Made by a program: the position numbers and the translations under genes. This document shows positions 23,771 to 31,714 of a DNA stretch of 64,000 nucleotides, piece after piece. Origin of the DNA: Comamonadaceae bacterium (GTDB taxonomy: Bacteria > Pseudomonadota > Gammaproteobacteria > Burkholderiales > Burkholderiaceae_C). How positions within the stretch are numbered: the first letter of the stretch is position 1; each line of letters begins with the position of its first letter. The notes beneath the pieces are model-generated. The model had not been told where the DNA came from, did not search any database, and worked only from the letters and a program-made list of their open reading frames with translations. The DNA lies in contig JAIXSQ010000007.1 of assembly GCA_027484575.1 (NCBI GenBank), positions 248,001 through 312,000 on the forward strand, read 5' to 3'.

Positions 23771-24255
23771 CCTCGCACATCCTCATCCTCTGCACCCACA
23801 ACTCGGCCCGCAGCGTGCTGGCCGAATGCATGCTCAACCACTGGGCCCGGCGCCTGGGCCGCAACGTGCAGGCGCACAGCGCCGGCAGCACGCCCAGCGG
23901 CCGCATCAACCCGCATGCGCTGCAGGCGCTGGCCGAGGCCGGCGTGTCCACCGAGGGCGTGCACAGCAAGAGCTGGGATGCCTTCGCCGCCCCCGGCGCG
24001 CCGGCGATGCGGGCGGTGATCACGGTGTGCGACAGCGCCGCCGCCGAGACCTGCCCGTACTGGCCGGGCAGCCCGGTGCGGGTGCACTGGGGCTACCCCG
24101 ACCCGTCCAACGCGCCCGAGGCCGACAAGCCGCGCGCCTTCGAGCTCACCCGCCAGGCCATCGGCTACCGCATGCTGCAGCTGCTGCAGCTGCCGCTCGA
24201 GACGCTGGACGACCGCGCGCTGCAGGCTGCGCTCACCGCCATCGGGCGCAGCTGA
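23767..24255 (+). CDS. arsC: Arsenate reductase, LMW-PTP fold, copy 2
   Basis: A 162-residue paralogue with C9-T-H-N-S-A-R15 at the P-loop and FITVCDSAAAETCPYWPG-like resolving cysteines (AVITVCDSA, ETCPYWPG). It is about 40 percent similar to copy 1 by eye, so an old duplication or separate origin is likely. It is coupled to copy 1 by the ATGA overlap and followed one base later by the aquaporin. Two different ArsC proteins in one operon may differ in reductant or metalloid preference (not testable here). Confidence 0.87.
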   Translation: MTSHILILCTHNSARSVLAECMLNHWARRLGRNVQAHSAGSTPSGRINPHALQALAEAGVSTEGVHSKSWDAFAAPGAPAMRAVITVCDSAAAETCPYWPGSPVRVHWGYPDPSNAPEADKPRAFELTRQAIGYRMLQLLQLPLETLDDRALQAALTAIGRS

Positions 24256-24256
24256 G

Positions 24257-24976
24257 ATGGCGGCCGCCACCCCGCAGGAGCTGCCCCGCCGCCTGCTCGC
24301 GGAAGCGCTGGGCACCGCCCTGCTGCTGGCCGTGGTGATCGGCTCGGGAATCATGGCCGAGCGCCTGTCGGCCGGGAACGCCGGCGTGGCCCTGCTGGCC
24401 AACACGCTGGCCACGGTCGGCGGGCTGGTGGTGCTGATCGAGCTGTTCGGCCCGGTCAGCGGCGCGCACTTCAATCCCGCCGTCAGCGCGGTGATGGCCT
24501 GGCGGCGCGAGCTGCCCGCCGGCTGGCTGCTGCCCTACGTGGCCGCGCAGTTGGCCGGTGCCCTGGCCGGCGCGGCGCTGGCCAACGCGATGTTCGAGCT
24601 GCCGGTGCTGCACCTGGCCACCAAGCTGCGCGGCGGCGGCGGCCAGTGGCTGGCCGAGGCGGTGGCCACCTGCGGCCTGCTGCTGGTGGTGCTGCGGGCG
24701 CCGGCCTCGCGGGTGGCGGCGCTGGTGGCGGCCTACATCGGCGCGGCCTACTGGTTCACCGCGTCCACCTCGTTCGCCAACCCGGCGGCCGCCTTCGGCC
24801 GCATGTGGTCCGACAGCTTCGCCGGGATCGCGCCGGCCAGCGTGCCGGGCTTCGTCGCCGCGCAGGCCGCGGGCGCGGTGCTGGGCGTGGTGCTGCACCG
24901 GCTGCTCGGGGCCCGCGGCGACGCGGCCAGCCTGCAGGAGACCGGCAGCCACCCCGGCGTGGCCGACCCGCGCTGA
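24257..24976 (+). CDS. aqpS: Aquaglyceroporin-family channel (AqpS-like)
   Basis: A 239-residue MIP-family protein with six helices and two half-helices. The NPA motifs are HFNPAVSAV (about residues 72-80) and FANPAAAFGR (about 172-181); the arginine after the second is the selectivity-filter residue. In Sinorhizobium meliloti an AqpS channel replaces the efflux pump and lets As(III) made by ArsC leave down its gradient, and the gene order here (arsR, arsC, aqpS) fits that model. The start ATG 24257 is one base after the arsC stop (TGAG-ATG), so it is translationally coupled. Confidence 0.85.
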   Translation: MAAATPQELPRRLLAEALGTALLLAVVIGSGIMAERLSAGNAGVALLANTLATVGGLVVLIELFGPVSGAHFNPAVSAVMAWRRELPAGWLLPYVAAQLAGALAGAALANAMFELPVLHLATKLRGGGGQWLAEAVATCGLLLVVLRAPASRVAALVAAYIGAAYWFTASTSFANPAAAFGRMWSDSFAGIAPASVPGFVAAQAAGAVLGVVLHRLLGARGDAASLQETGSHPGVADPR

Positions 24977-25009
24977 GGCACGCACCGCGGGCAAGGTACA
25001 AACGGGCCC

Positions 25010-26197
25010 ATGCCCGCCCCCGGCACCCGCCTCGTCCTCGCCCTGGGCAGCGCCCAGCTGCTGGCCTGGGGCTCCACCTACTACCTGCCCGCGATCCTGG
25101 CCGTGCCCATGGCCCGCGAGCTGGGCCTGGCGCCGTCGGCGCCGTTCGCGGCCTTCTCGCTGGCCCTCCTGGTCGCCGCGCTGGTGGGCCCGCAGGCCGG
25201 CCGCGCCATCGACCGGCATGGCGGCCGGCCGGTGCTGGCGGCCACCAGCGTCGTGTTCGCGCTGGGGCTGGTGCTGCTGGGCACGGCCCACGGGCCGCTG
25301 CAGCTGGCGCTGGCCTGGGCCGTGATCGGCGCCGGCATGGGCACCGGCCTGTACGAAGGCGCCTTCGCGGCGCTGGTGCGGCTGCAGGGCAGCGACGCGC
25401 GGCGCGCCATCACCGGCGTCACGCTGCTGGGCGGGCTGGCCAGCACGGTGGGCTGGCCGCTGTCGACCTGGCTGGAGCTGCAGGTGGGCTGGCGGGGCGC
25501 CTGCCTGGCCTGGGCCGCGATCCACCTGGCAGTGGCGCTGCCGCTGAACTTGTCGCTGCCGCGCGCGCTGCCGCAGGCCCCGCCGGCCGCCGCACCGGTG
25601 GCGGCCGCGCACGGCGAAGGCCGCGCGCCCTGGCTGCCCAGCGCCCTGCTCGCCTTCGTGTTCGCGGCCACCTGGTTCATCAGCACCGCCATGGCGGCGC
25701 ACCTGCCGCGGCTGCTGCAGGCGGTGGGCGCGACGCTGGCCGCCGCGGTAGCGGTGGGCATGCTGGTGGGGCCCGCGCAGGTCGCGGCCCGGATCGCCGA
25801 GTACGGCCTGCTGCGGCGCGTGCATCCGCTGCTGTCGGCGCGGCTGGCGGCGGCGCTGCACCCGCTGGCGGTGGTGGTGCTGCTGCTGGCCGGGCCGCCC
25901 GCCGCCCTCGCGTTCGGGCTGCTGCACGGCGCGGGCAACGGCATCCTCACCATCGCCAAGGGCACGCTGCCGCTGGTGCTGTTCGGCGCCGGTGGCTACG
26001 GCCACCGGCAGGGGCTGCTGATGGTGCCCGCGCGGCTGGCGCAGGCGCTGGCCCCGTGGGCCTTCGGGCTGGCACTGGACCGCTGGGGCGCGGGCGCGCT
26101 GTGGCTGTCGGCCGGCGTGAGCGCCGCGGCGCTGTGCGCGCTGCTGGCCCTGCGGCCGGCGGGCGCGGCGCCGGCCCCGGCCACCGCCGCGCCCTGA
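25010..26197 (+). CDS. MFS transporter at the end of the ars operon
   Basis: A 395-residue major facilitator protein with 12 hydrophobic segments. It has LLAWGSTYYLPAILA in helix 1, the A-like motif GPQAGRAIDRHGGRPVL between helices 2 and 3 (about residues 63-79), a central hydrophilic loop and a C-terminal bundle. Family members next to ars genes include ArsK, ArsJ and ArsP-like exporters, but the residues that would tell them apart were not recognised. It may export As(III), Sb(III) or an organoarsenical. It lies 33 bases after aqpS. Its 3' end is 6 bases from the convergent gamma-glutamyltransferase gene. Confidence 0.75.
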   Translation: MPAPGTRLVLALGSAQLLAWGSTYYLPAILAVPMARELGLAPSAPFAAFSLALLVAALVGPQAGRAIDRHGGRPVLAATSVVFALGLVLLGTAHGPLQLALAWAVIGAGMGTGLYEGAFAALVRLQGSDARRAITGVTLLGGLASTVGWPLSTWLELQVGWRGACLAWAAIHLAVALPLNLSLPRALPQAPPAAAPVAAAHGEGRAPWLPSALLAFVFAATWFISTAMAAHLPRLLQAVGATLAAAVAVGMLVGPAQVAARIAEYGLLRRVHPLLSARLAAALHPLAVVVLLLAGPPAALAFGLLHGAGNGILTIAKGTLPLVLFGAGGYGHRQGLLMVPARLAQALAPWAFGLALDRWGAGALWLSAGVSAAALCALLALRPAGAAPAPATAAP

Positions 26198-26203
26198 GCG
26201 GGC

Positions 26204-27814
26204 TCAGTAGCCTGCGGCCAGGCCGTCGCGGCGCGAGTCCGATGCGGCCACGTAGCCCTCGACCTTCGGGTCGCCGGCGCGCCAGATGAACTGGCCGGCG
26301 CCGAAGTCCTGGTAGTTGTCGTTGATGACTTCCATCACGTGGCCGCGGCGCGCGAGTTCGGCCACGACCTGCGGGTCCATCTGCTGCTCGACGTTGATCT
26401 CCAGGCCCTGGTTGTAGCGCCAGCGCGGCGCGTCGCAGGCGCTCTGCGGGTCCTGCTTGTAGTCGAGCATGCGCACCAGGGTCTGCATGTGGCCCTGCGG
26501 CTGCATGTTGGCGCCCATCACGCCGTAGCTCATCACCGGCTGGCCGTCCTTGGTCAGGAAGGCCGGGATGATGGTGTGGAACGGCCGCTTGCCCGGCGCC
26601 ACCTGGTTGATGCCGGGGTTCAGGCTGAAGGCATGGCCGCGGTTCTGCAGGCTGACGCCGTAGGTCGGCTCCACGCAACCCGAGCCGAAGCCCATGTAGT
26701 TGCTCTGGATGAAGCTGACCATCATCCCGTCCTCGTCGGCGGCCGTGAGGTAGATGGTGCCGCCCTTGGCCAGGTTGCCGGCGCCGAAGTCCTGCGCCTT
26801 CTTCATGTCGATCAGCTTCGCGCGGCTGGCCAGGTAGGCGTCGTCCAGCATCTGCTCGGGCGTGACCTCCATGGCCGAGCGCTCGGCCACGTACTTGTAG
26901 ACGTCGGCGAAGGCCAGCTTCATGGCCTCGATCTGCAGGTGCTGCGAATCGGCCGAGTCCACCGGCAGGCTGGCCAGGTCGAAGTGGTTCAGGATGCCCA
27001 CCGCCATCAGCGCCGCGATGCCCTGCCCGTTCGGCGGGATCTCGTGCAGCGTGTAGCCGCGGTAGTCCTTGGAGATGGTCTGCACCCACTCGGGCTTGTA
27101 GGCCGCGAAGTCGCTGGCCTTGAGGCTGCCGCCGTGCTCGGCCGAGAAGCGCTCGATGGCCTGGGCGATCTCGCCGCCGTAGTAGGCCTGGCCCTTGGTG
27201 GCCGCGATGGCGCGCAGGCCGCGGGCCGCCGACGCGAACTGGAACAGCTCGCCCACCCTGGGCGCGCGGCCGCGCGGCAGGAAGGCCTGCGCGAAGCCCG
27301 GCAGGCTGCCCAGCTCGGGGGTGGCGGCCTCCCACTTCTGCTGTACCACCACCGGCAGCAGGTAGCCGCGCTCGGCGATCTCGATGGCCGGCTGCAGCAG
27401 CTGCTCGAAGGGCAGCTTGCCGAAGCGCTCGGACATCGCCACCCAGGCCGCCACCGCGCCCGGCACGGTCACCGAGTCGGGGCCGCGCTTGGGCGGGTTG
27501 GCCTGGCCATCGCCGTACTTGCGGCGGAAGTACTCGGGCGTCCACGCGGCCGGCGCGCGGCCCGAGGCGTTCAGGCCGTGCAGTTCCTTGCCGTCCCACA
27601 GGATGGCGAAGGCATCGCTGCCCAGGCCGTTGGACACCGGCTCCACGATGGTCATCGTGGCCGCCGCCGCGATGGCCGCGTCCACCGCATTGCCGCCCTG
27701 CTGCAGGATGCGCAGCCCCGCCTGCGCGGCCAGCGGATGCGAGGTGGACACCACGTTGCGCGCGAACACCGGGATGCGGGTGGTGGGATAGGGATTGGTG
27801 AAGTTGAAGTGCAT
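26204..27814 (-). CDS. Gamma-glutamyltransferase family protein (YwrD-like)
   Basis: A 536-residue Ntn-hydrolase precursor. GGNAVDAAIAAAATMTIVEP (about residues 40-59) is the N-terminal signature. The self-processing and nucleophilic Thr is the one in GGTIYLTAADEDGMMVSFIQS (about 352-372). It lacks a signal peptide, so unlike E. coli Ggt it appears cytoplasmic. This matches the YwrD branch, which may act as a glutathione hydrolase or on other gamma-glutamyl compounds or cephalosporin-like amides. ATG 27814 follows GGAGAAC by 5 bases. A REP element lies just upstream. No operon partners are seen. Confidence 0.85.
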   Translation of the reverse strand: MHFNFTNPYPTTRIPVFARNVVSTSHPLAAQAGLRILQQGGNAVDAAIAAAATMTIVEPVSNGLGSDAFAILWDGKELHGLNASGRAPAAWTPEYFRRKYGDGQANPPKRGPDSVTVPGAVAAWVAMSERFGKLPFEQLLQPAIEIAERGYLLPVVVQQKWEAATPELGSLPGFAQAFLPRGRAPRVGELFQFASAARGLRAIAATKGQAYYGGEIAQAIERFSAEHGGSLKASDFAAYKPEWVQTISKDYRGYTLHEIPPNGQGIAALMAVGILNHFDLASLPVDSADSQHLQIEAMKLAFADVYKYVAERSAMEVTPEQMLDDAYLASRAKLIDMKKAQDFGAGNLAKGGTIYLTAADEDGMMVSFIQSNYMGFGSGCVEPTYGVSLQNRGHAFSLNPGINQVAPGKRPFHTIIPAFLTKDGQPVMSYGVMGANMQPQGHMQTLVRMLDYKQDPQSACDAPRWRYNQGLEINVEQQMDPQVVAELARRGHVMEVINDNYQDFGAGQFIWRAGDPKVEGYVAASDSRRDGLAAGY

Positions 27815-27830
27815 GGTGGTTCTCCGGGGC

Positions 27831-27906
27831 GTCGTCCCCGCGCAGTCGGGGACCCACGATCGACCGTGGCGCCTGTGCGTGGATCCCCGCCTGCGCGGGG
27901 ATGACG
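27831..27906. repeat. REP-type palindromic repeat pair
   Basis: Same family as 1804: GTCGTCCCCGCGCAGTCGG... and the inverse GGATCCCCGCCTGCGCGGGGATGAC, 20 or so bases apart. It lies immediately upstream of the gamma-glutamyltransferase ATG, so the element is in that gene's 5' untranslated or promoter region. Confidence 0.8.
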
Positions 27907-27965
27907 GGTCAATGGGTCTCGAGGATGGCGGGCTCAGGGTCGCGGGATGAACGACGGCAGGTGCC

Positions 27966-28958
27966 TCACTCGGCCGTCAGCTTCCTCTCGTCGATGATCT
28001 TCTTCCACTTGGCGCGGTCGGCCGTGGCCATCGCGGCGAACTGCTGCGGGGTGCCGCCCACCGGCTCGATGCCCAGGCGGGACAGGCGGTCCTTCACGTC
28101 GGCGTCCTGCAGCGCGGTGCCCACCGCGGTGGCCAGCCTGGCCGTCAGCTCGGCCGGCAGGCCCCGGGGCCCGTAGAGGCCGAACCAGGTGACCGACTCC
28201 CAGCCGGGCAGCGTCTCGCTGATGGCGGGCAGCTCGGGCAGCAGCGGCGAGCGCTTGAGCGAGGTCATGGCCAGCGCCTTCACGCGGCCTTCCTTGATGT
28301 GCGGCAGCGCGCTGGGCAGCGAGTCGAAGATGGCATCGAGCTTGCCGCTGATCAGGTCGGGCATGGCCAGCGCCGTGCCGCGGTAGGGGATGTGCACCAT
28401 GAAAACGCCGGCGGCCGACTTGAAGTACTCGGCCGTCAGGTGCACCACCGTGCCGTTGCCGCTGCTGCCGTAGTTCAGCTTGCCCGGGTTGCGGCGCGCG
28501 TGGTCGATCCATTCCCGCAGGTTGCGGCCCGGCGCGCCGGTGGGCACCACCAGGATGCTGGGCGCGTTGCCCACGTGCGAGACCGGCGTGAAGTCGGCCA
28601 CCGCGTCGTAGGGCAGCTTGTTGCCCGCGAAGCTGGGGCCGATGCTGTGCGTGCTGCTGGTGGCCAGCAGCAGCGTGTAGCCGTCGGCCGGGGCCTTGGC
28701 CACGATGTCCGAGCCGATCGAGCCGCCCGCCCCGGGCTTGTTGTCCACCACGATGGTGGTGCCCAGCACCGCCCCCAGGCGGTTGCTGACCGCGCGGGCG
28801 AAGATGTCGGTGGCGCCCCCCGCGGGGAACGGCACCACCAGCCGGATCGGCCGCGACGGCCAGGCCGCCTGGCCGAAGGCCGGCAGCGCCGAGGCCGCGG
28901 CGGCGGCCACGCCGGCGGCCAGCACCGTGCGGCGCGGAAGGGTGCGATGGGAGCTCAT
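27966..28958 (-). CDS. Bug-type tripartite tricarboxylate transporter substrate-binding protein
   Basis: A 330-residue periplasmic receptor. The twin-arginine-like signal (LPRRTVLAAG...) runs through residue 31 (FGQA). The mature part has WPSRPIRLVVPFPAGGATDIFAR (about 33-55) and DNKPGAGGSIGSDIVAKAPADGYTLLLA (about 72-99). These are the beta-sheet loops that hold a carboxylate through two waters in Bug proteins. Bug receptors are greatly amplified in Burkholderiales and usually work with a shared TctAB membrane pair elsewhere. The ligand is unknown. It is divergent from a LysR gene, which probably controls it. Confidence 0.88.
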   Translation of the reverse strand: MSSHRTLPRRTVLAAGVAAAAASALPAFGQAAWPSRPIRLVVPFPAGGATDIFARAVSNRLGAVLGTTIVVDNKPGAGGSIGSDIVAKAPADGYTLLLATSSTHSIGPSFAGNKLPYDAVADFTPVSHVGNAPSILVVPTGAPGRNLREWIDHARRNPGKLNYGSSGNGTVVHLTAEYFKSAAGVFMVHIPYRGTALAMPDLISGKLDAIFDSLPSALPHIKEGRVKALAMTSLKRSPLLPELPAISETLPGWESVTWFGLYGPRGLPAELTARLATAVGTALQDADVKDRLSRLGIEPVGGTPQQFAAMATADRAKWKKIIDERKLTAE

Positions 28959-29000
28959 GGCCCCGGATCATCCCGGCCCCGATCCACAAGGGCAAGCGAA

Positions 29001-29036
29001 TTGTTCTTTCCCCACGCACAAGCGATCCTTTAGCAT
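29001..29036 (+). promoter_or_regulatory. LysR-type box and -10 candidate
   Basis: TTGT-N13-ACAA (29001-29021) is an inverted repeat containing a T-N11-A core, as LysR proteins use, midway between the divergent Bug and LysR genes. TAGCAT at 29031-29036 would be the -10 of the LysR gene and leaves only 7 bases to the ATG at 29044, implying a leaderless transcript. Confidence 0.45.
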
Positions 29037-29043
29037 CGCCGGC

Positions 29044-29931
29044 ATGTCGAGCATCCGCCTGCTGCGCACCTTCCTGGCCGTCGCCGCCGAGGGCTCGTTC
29101 GCCGCCGCCGCCCCGCGGGTGGCGCTGACGCAGGCCGCGGTGGGCCAGCAGATGCGCGCGCTCGAGGCCGAGTTGCGCCGGCCGCTGTTCGAGCGGCACG
29201 GCAAGTCGGTGCAGCTGTCCGAGGCGGCCCGCGCCCTGCTGCCGCAGGTGCACCAGATCGTCGCCGCCTGGGACCAGCTGGTGGCCAGCGCGCCGGCGGC
29301 CCAGCCCATGGCCGGGACGGTGCACCTGGGCGCCATCGTCTCGGCGGTGCGGCCGCTGCTCGAATCGACCCTGGCGCTCAAGGCGCGGCACCCCGGGCTG
29401 GACCTGCACGTGAGCGCGGCCAAGTCGGCCGACCTGGTGGCGCGGGTGGCCGGCGGCGAGCTGGACGCGGCGCTGGTGGTCAGCGACGGTAGCCGCGCCG
29501 ACCCGGCGCTGGCGTGGACGGTGCTGTACGAGGAGCCGATGGTGCTGCTCGCCCCCGCCACCCTGGCCGCGGCGCCGGCGCGCGCGCTGCTGCAGCGCGA
29601 GCCCTTCATCCGCTTCGACCGCGGCGAGCACACCGGCGCGCTGGTCGAGCGCAGCCTGCGCAAGCTGCGGGTCAAGCCGGCGCCCTTCCTCGAGCTCAAC
29701 GCGCTCGAGGGCATCGTCGAGCTGGTGCGCTCGGGCCTGGGCATCGCGCTGGTGCCGCTGCTGCGCGAGGCCCGCTGGCAGTCGGACGCGCGCCTGCGCG
29801 TGCTGGAGCTGCCCCAGCCCGAACGCCGCACCGTGGCCCTGGTGCGCAAGCGCGAGGCCCGGCATGCGGCCGCGATGGCGGCGCTGGTGCGCGAGCTGCG
29901 GCGGCGGCTGGGCCTGGCCGGGGGCGACTGA
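29044..29931 (+). CDS. LysR family transcriptional regulator
   Basis: A 295-residue regulator. The winged helix is in residues 1-60 (RLLRTFLAVAAEGSFAAAA; LTQAAVGQQMRALEAELRRPLFER). The effector domain has MAGTVHLGAIVS from about residue 91 and the LVPLLREARW end near 237-246. It likely senses the ligand brought in by the divergent Bug receptor system and controls that gene. ATG 29044 begins the first helix. No Shine-Dalgarno is visible, in line with a leaderless start. Confidence 0.88.
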   Translation: MSSIRLLRTFLAVAAEGSFAAAAPRVALTQAAVGQQMRALEAELRRPLFERHGKSVQLSEAARALLPQVHQIVAAWDQLVASAPAAQPMAGTVHLGAIVSAVRPLLESTLALKARHPGLDLHVSAAKSADLVARVAGGELDAALVVSDGSRADPALAWTVLYEEPMVLLAPATLAAAPARALLQREPFIRFDRGEHTGALVERSLRKLRVKPAPFLELNALEGIVELVRSGLGIALVPLLREARWQSDARLRVLELPQPERRTVALVRKREARHAAAMAALVRELRRRLGLAGGD

Positions 29932-29947
29932 AGCCGTCCCCGCCGCT

Positions 29948-30021
29948 GTCGTCCCCGCGCAGGCGGGGACCCATGATCGCCCACCGCGCCCTGGCGTGGA
30001 CGCCCGTCCCCCCGGCATGAC
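29948..30021. repeat. REP-type palindromic repeat (second unit decayed)
   Basis: The first unit GTCGTCCCCGCGCAGGCGGGGACCCATG is intact. The inverse unit (GTGGACGCCCG...GGCATGAC) has decayed and pairs poorly. It fills most of the 183-base gap between the LysR gene and the Ohr-like gene. Confidence 0.7.
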
Positions 30022-30114
30022 CATGCCGACGCTCCCCGCCGAGTCGACCCGCACCGACCTGCGGCCGTGCGCCCGTCCGGCAGCGCCCGCGCCGTTCCCG
30101 CCCTGCAATGGGCC

Positions 30115-30543
30115 ATGAACGACAACACCCTCTACAGCACCCGCGCCACCGTGGCCGGCGGCCCGCCCGGCACCGTGCGCAGCGACGACGGCAAGCTCAC
30201 GCTGCGGCTGGCCACGCCGGGCGAGCTCGGCGGCACCGCCGGCGCCCAGGGCACCAACCCCGAGCAGCTGCTCGCGGCCGCCTATGCCGCCTGCTTCCAC
30301 ACGGCCCTGGCCCAGGCCGCTGCCGAAGCGCGCCAGCCGCTGCCCGCCGACCTCGCGGTCGACTGCGACGTCGGCCTGCGCCGGCGCGACGGCGGCTTCG
30401 CGCTGGACGTGGACATCGGCGTGCGCGCCGAGCGCACCGAGCCGTCGCGTCTGCAGCCGCTGCTGGACCGCGCGGTGGCGCTGTGGCCCCATGCGCCGGG
30501 CGTGCGGCCGCAGGTGCACCTCGCACGGGCCCAGCCGGCCTGA
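30115..30543 (+). CDS. Ohr/OsmC-family protein lacking the second catalytic cysteine
   Basis: A 142-residue OsmC-fold protein. It keeps the Ohr frame: LYSTRATVAGGPPGTVRS at the N-terminus, GTNPEQLLAAAYAACF with the peroxidatic Cys at exactly residue 60, and a GGFALDVDIGV strand. In Ohr proteins the partner Cys lies in a VCPYSNATRGN-type motif near 124; here that stretch reads LWPHAPGVRP, with Trp124 instead. An extra Cys84 (VDCDVGL) is present. Normal organic hydroperoxide reduction needs both cysteines, so the enzyme may be inactive, use Cys84, or have another role. ATG 30115 begins the fold. Confidence 0.78.
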   Translation: MNDNTLYSTRATVAGGPPGTVRSDDGKLTLRLATPGELGGTAGAQGTNPEQLLAAAYAACFHTALAQAAAEARQPLPADLAVDCDVGLRRRDGGFALDVDIGVRAERTEPSRLQPLLDRAVALWPHAPGVRPQVHLARAQPA

Positions 30544-30562
30544 CCCCACCCAGGAGAACCGC

Positions 30563-30751
30563 ATGCCAGCCACCCAGGACCCGAACCGTCCGGCCGAGAT
30601 CGAGACCAACCCCAGCCCGCAGGGGGACGGCCGTTACCCGCGCGAGCTGGGCGACGACGGCCTGCCCGTGCGCAACCCGCCGGGGCAGGCGCGCGAGGAC
30701 CGCCGCGAGGACGAACCCCCGCCCCGTAGCGGCGGCCGCGCCAGCGGCTGA
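30563..30751 (+). CDS. Small disordered hydrophilic protein
   Basis: 62 residues, rich in Pro, Asp, Glu, Arg and Gly, without hydrophobic core or cysteine (for example RPAEIETNPSPQGDG and REDRREDEPPP). AGGAG 6 bases before ATG 30563 is strong evidence of translation. It lies 20 bases after the Ohr-like gene, so it is probably cotranscribed. It resembles the small stress-associated disordered proteins common in Burkholderiales (compare 56706). Function unknown. Confidence 0.6.
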   Translation: MPATQDPNRPAEIETNPSPQGDGRYPRELGDDGLPVRNPPGQAREDRREDEPPPRSGGRASG

Positions 30752-30764
30752 GCCCGCACGTGCC

Positions 30765-30807
30765 GACGCCGCCGGCCGGTGCCCTGGGGCACCCGCGCGG
30801 CGGCGTC
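30765..30807. terminator. Long stem-loop between convergent genes
   Basis: Outer arms GACGCCGCC (30765-30773) and GGCGGCGTC (30799-30807) enclose an inner hairpin GGTGCCC/GGGCACC. There is no T-run on either side, so it may stop transcription by pausing only. It separates the + strand small gene from the - strand zinc-ribbon gene. Confidence 0.5.
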
Positions 30808-30836
30808 GAAAGGGAAGGAGCGCCGGGGCTCGGGAC

Positions 30837-31037
30837 CTAGCAGCCGTCCTTGCAGCGGAACTGCATGCGGCCGGCCAGGTTGAACACCCGCATCTGCGAG
30901 CGCGGCATGTGCTTGCCGCAGCGCAGGCAGCTGAGCGTCAGCCCGAACGATCCGGGGAACTCGCTGCCCGGCGTCTTCGATTCGTAGCGCAGGCCGCCGG
31001 GGCGGACCTTGGTCTTGACATGTTCGTCGTCGGCCAT
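30837..31037 (-). CDS. Small zinc-ribbon-like protein
   Basis: 66 residues with a four-cysteine metal site: LSCLRCGKHMPRS (C-x2-C near residues 37-40) and FRCKDGC at the C-terminus (C-x3-C). This fits a treble-clef or zinc-ribbon. AGGGAG 8 bases before the ATG supports translation. It lies 32 bases after infA on the same strand, so it may share the infA transcript and a nucleic-acid-related role. No named family was recognised. Confidence 0.65.
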   Translation of the reverse strand: MADDEHVKTKVRPGGLRYESKTPGSEFPGSFGLTLSCLRCGKHMPRSQMRVFNLAGRMQFRCKDGC

Positions 31038-31069
31038 CGTGGTCTCCCTGGGTCTGCGCTGCGGTCGCG

Positions 31070-31342
31070 TCAGCGGCGCACGGGCGGACGGCGGGGGGCG
31101 CCGGTGCCGGGCGGTCGCCGCTCGGCCAGGTGGCGGAACATGATCCGCCCCTTGGTCAGGTCGTACGGCGACATCTCGAGCGTCACGTCATCACCCGCGA
31201 TGATGCGGATGCGGTGCTTCTTCATCTTGCCGCCGGTGTAGGCCACCAGTTCGTGGCCGTTGTCGAGAATGACGCGGCAGCGCGAGTCCGGCAGGATCTC
31301 GGCGACCTTGCCGCGCATCTCGATCAGTTCTTCTTTCGCCAT
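31070..31342 (-). CDS. infA: Translation initiation factor IF-1
   Basis: A 90-residue S1/OB-fold protein. [24 protein letters not shown] at the start and [28 protein letters not shown] match IF-1 closely. The usual length is 72; here 18 residues of an Arg/Pro-rich tail ([15 protein letters not shown]) are added. It occupies the A site of the 30S subunit with IF-2 and IF-3. AAAGGA 7 bases upstream fixes the start. It stands outside a ribosomal protein operon, as in many Burkholderiales that have a second, stress-related infA copy near cold-shock genes. That this is an extra copy is an inference. Confidence 0.93.
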   Translation of the reverse strand: MAKEELIEMRGKVAEILPDSRCRVILDNGHELVAYTGGKMKKHRIRIIAGDDVTLEMSPYDLTKGRIMFRHLAERRPPGTGAPRRPPVRR

Positions 31343-31423
31343 GGCGATCCTTTCATGCGTGCCGGGGCACGCAAGGTGTGTGGGGATGCACGACCGCCGT
31401 CGGCGGCCCGGCGCGAAAGACGG

Positions 31424-31714
31424 TCAATAGCCGCGGCCGCCGCCACCGAAACGGGGCGCGCGCGGCTCCATCGGACGCGCTTCGTTGACCACGAGGCCAC
31501 GGCCGCCGACCTGCTGGCCGTGCATGCCGGAGATGGCGGCCTGCGCCTCGGCATCGCTGCCCATCTCGACGAAGCCGAAGCCCTTCGAGCGGCCGCTGTC
31601 GCGGTCCATCATGACCTTGGCGCTGTTGACGGTGCCGTAGGCGGCGAAGGCCTGGGCCATGTCGTCGTCGCGGAAGGAGTACGGCAGGTTGCCGACGTAG
31701 AGTTTGTTGCCCAT
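31424..31714 (-). CDS. RRM-type RNA-binding protein
   Basis: A 96-residue single RNA recognition motif. RNP2 is LYVGNL (residues 5-10) and RNP1 is KGFGFVEM (about 44-51). The short Gly-rich tail ends FGGGGRGY. These cold-inducible bacterial RRM proteins bind single-stranded RNA and act as chaperones. GGAG 8 bases before ATG 31714 supports the start. It lies upstream of infA on the same strand with an 81-base gap, suggesting joint cold or stress induction. Confidence 0.9.
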   Translation of the reverse strand: MGNKLYVGNLPYSFRDDDMAQAFAAYGTVNSAKVMMDRDSGRSKGFGFVEMGSDAEAQAAISGMHGQQVGGRGLVVNEARPMEPRAPRFGGGGRGY

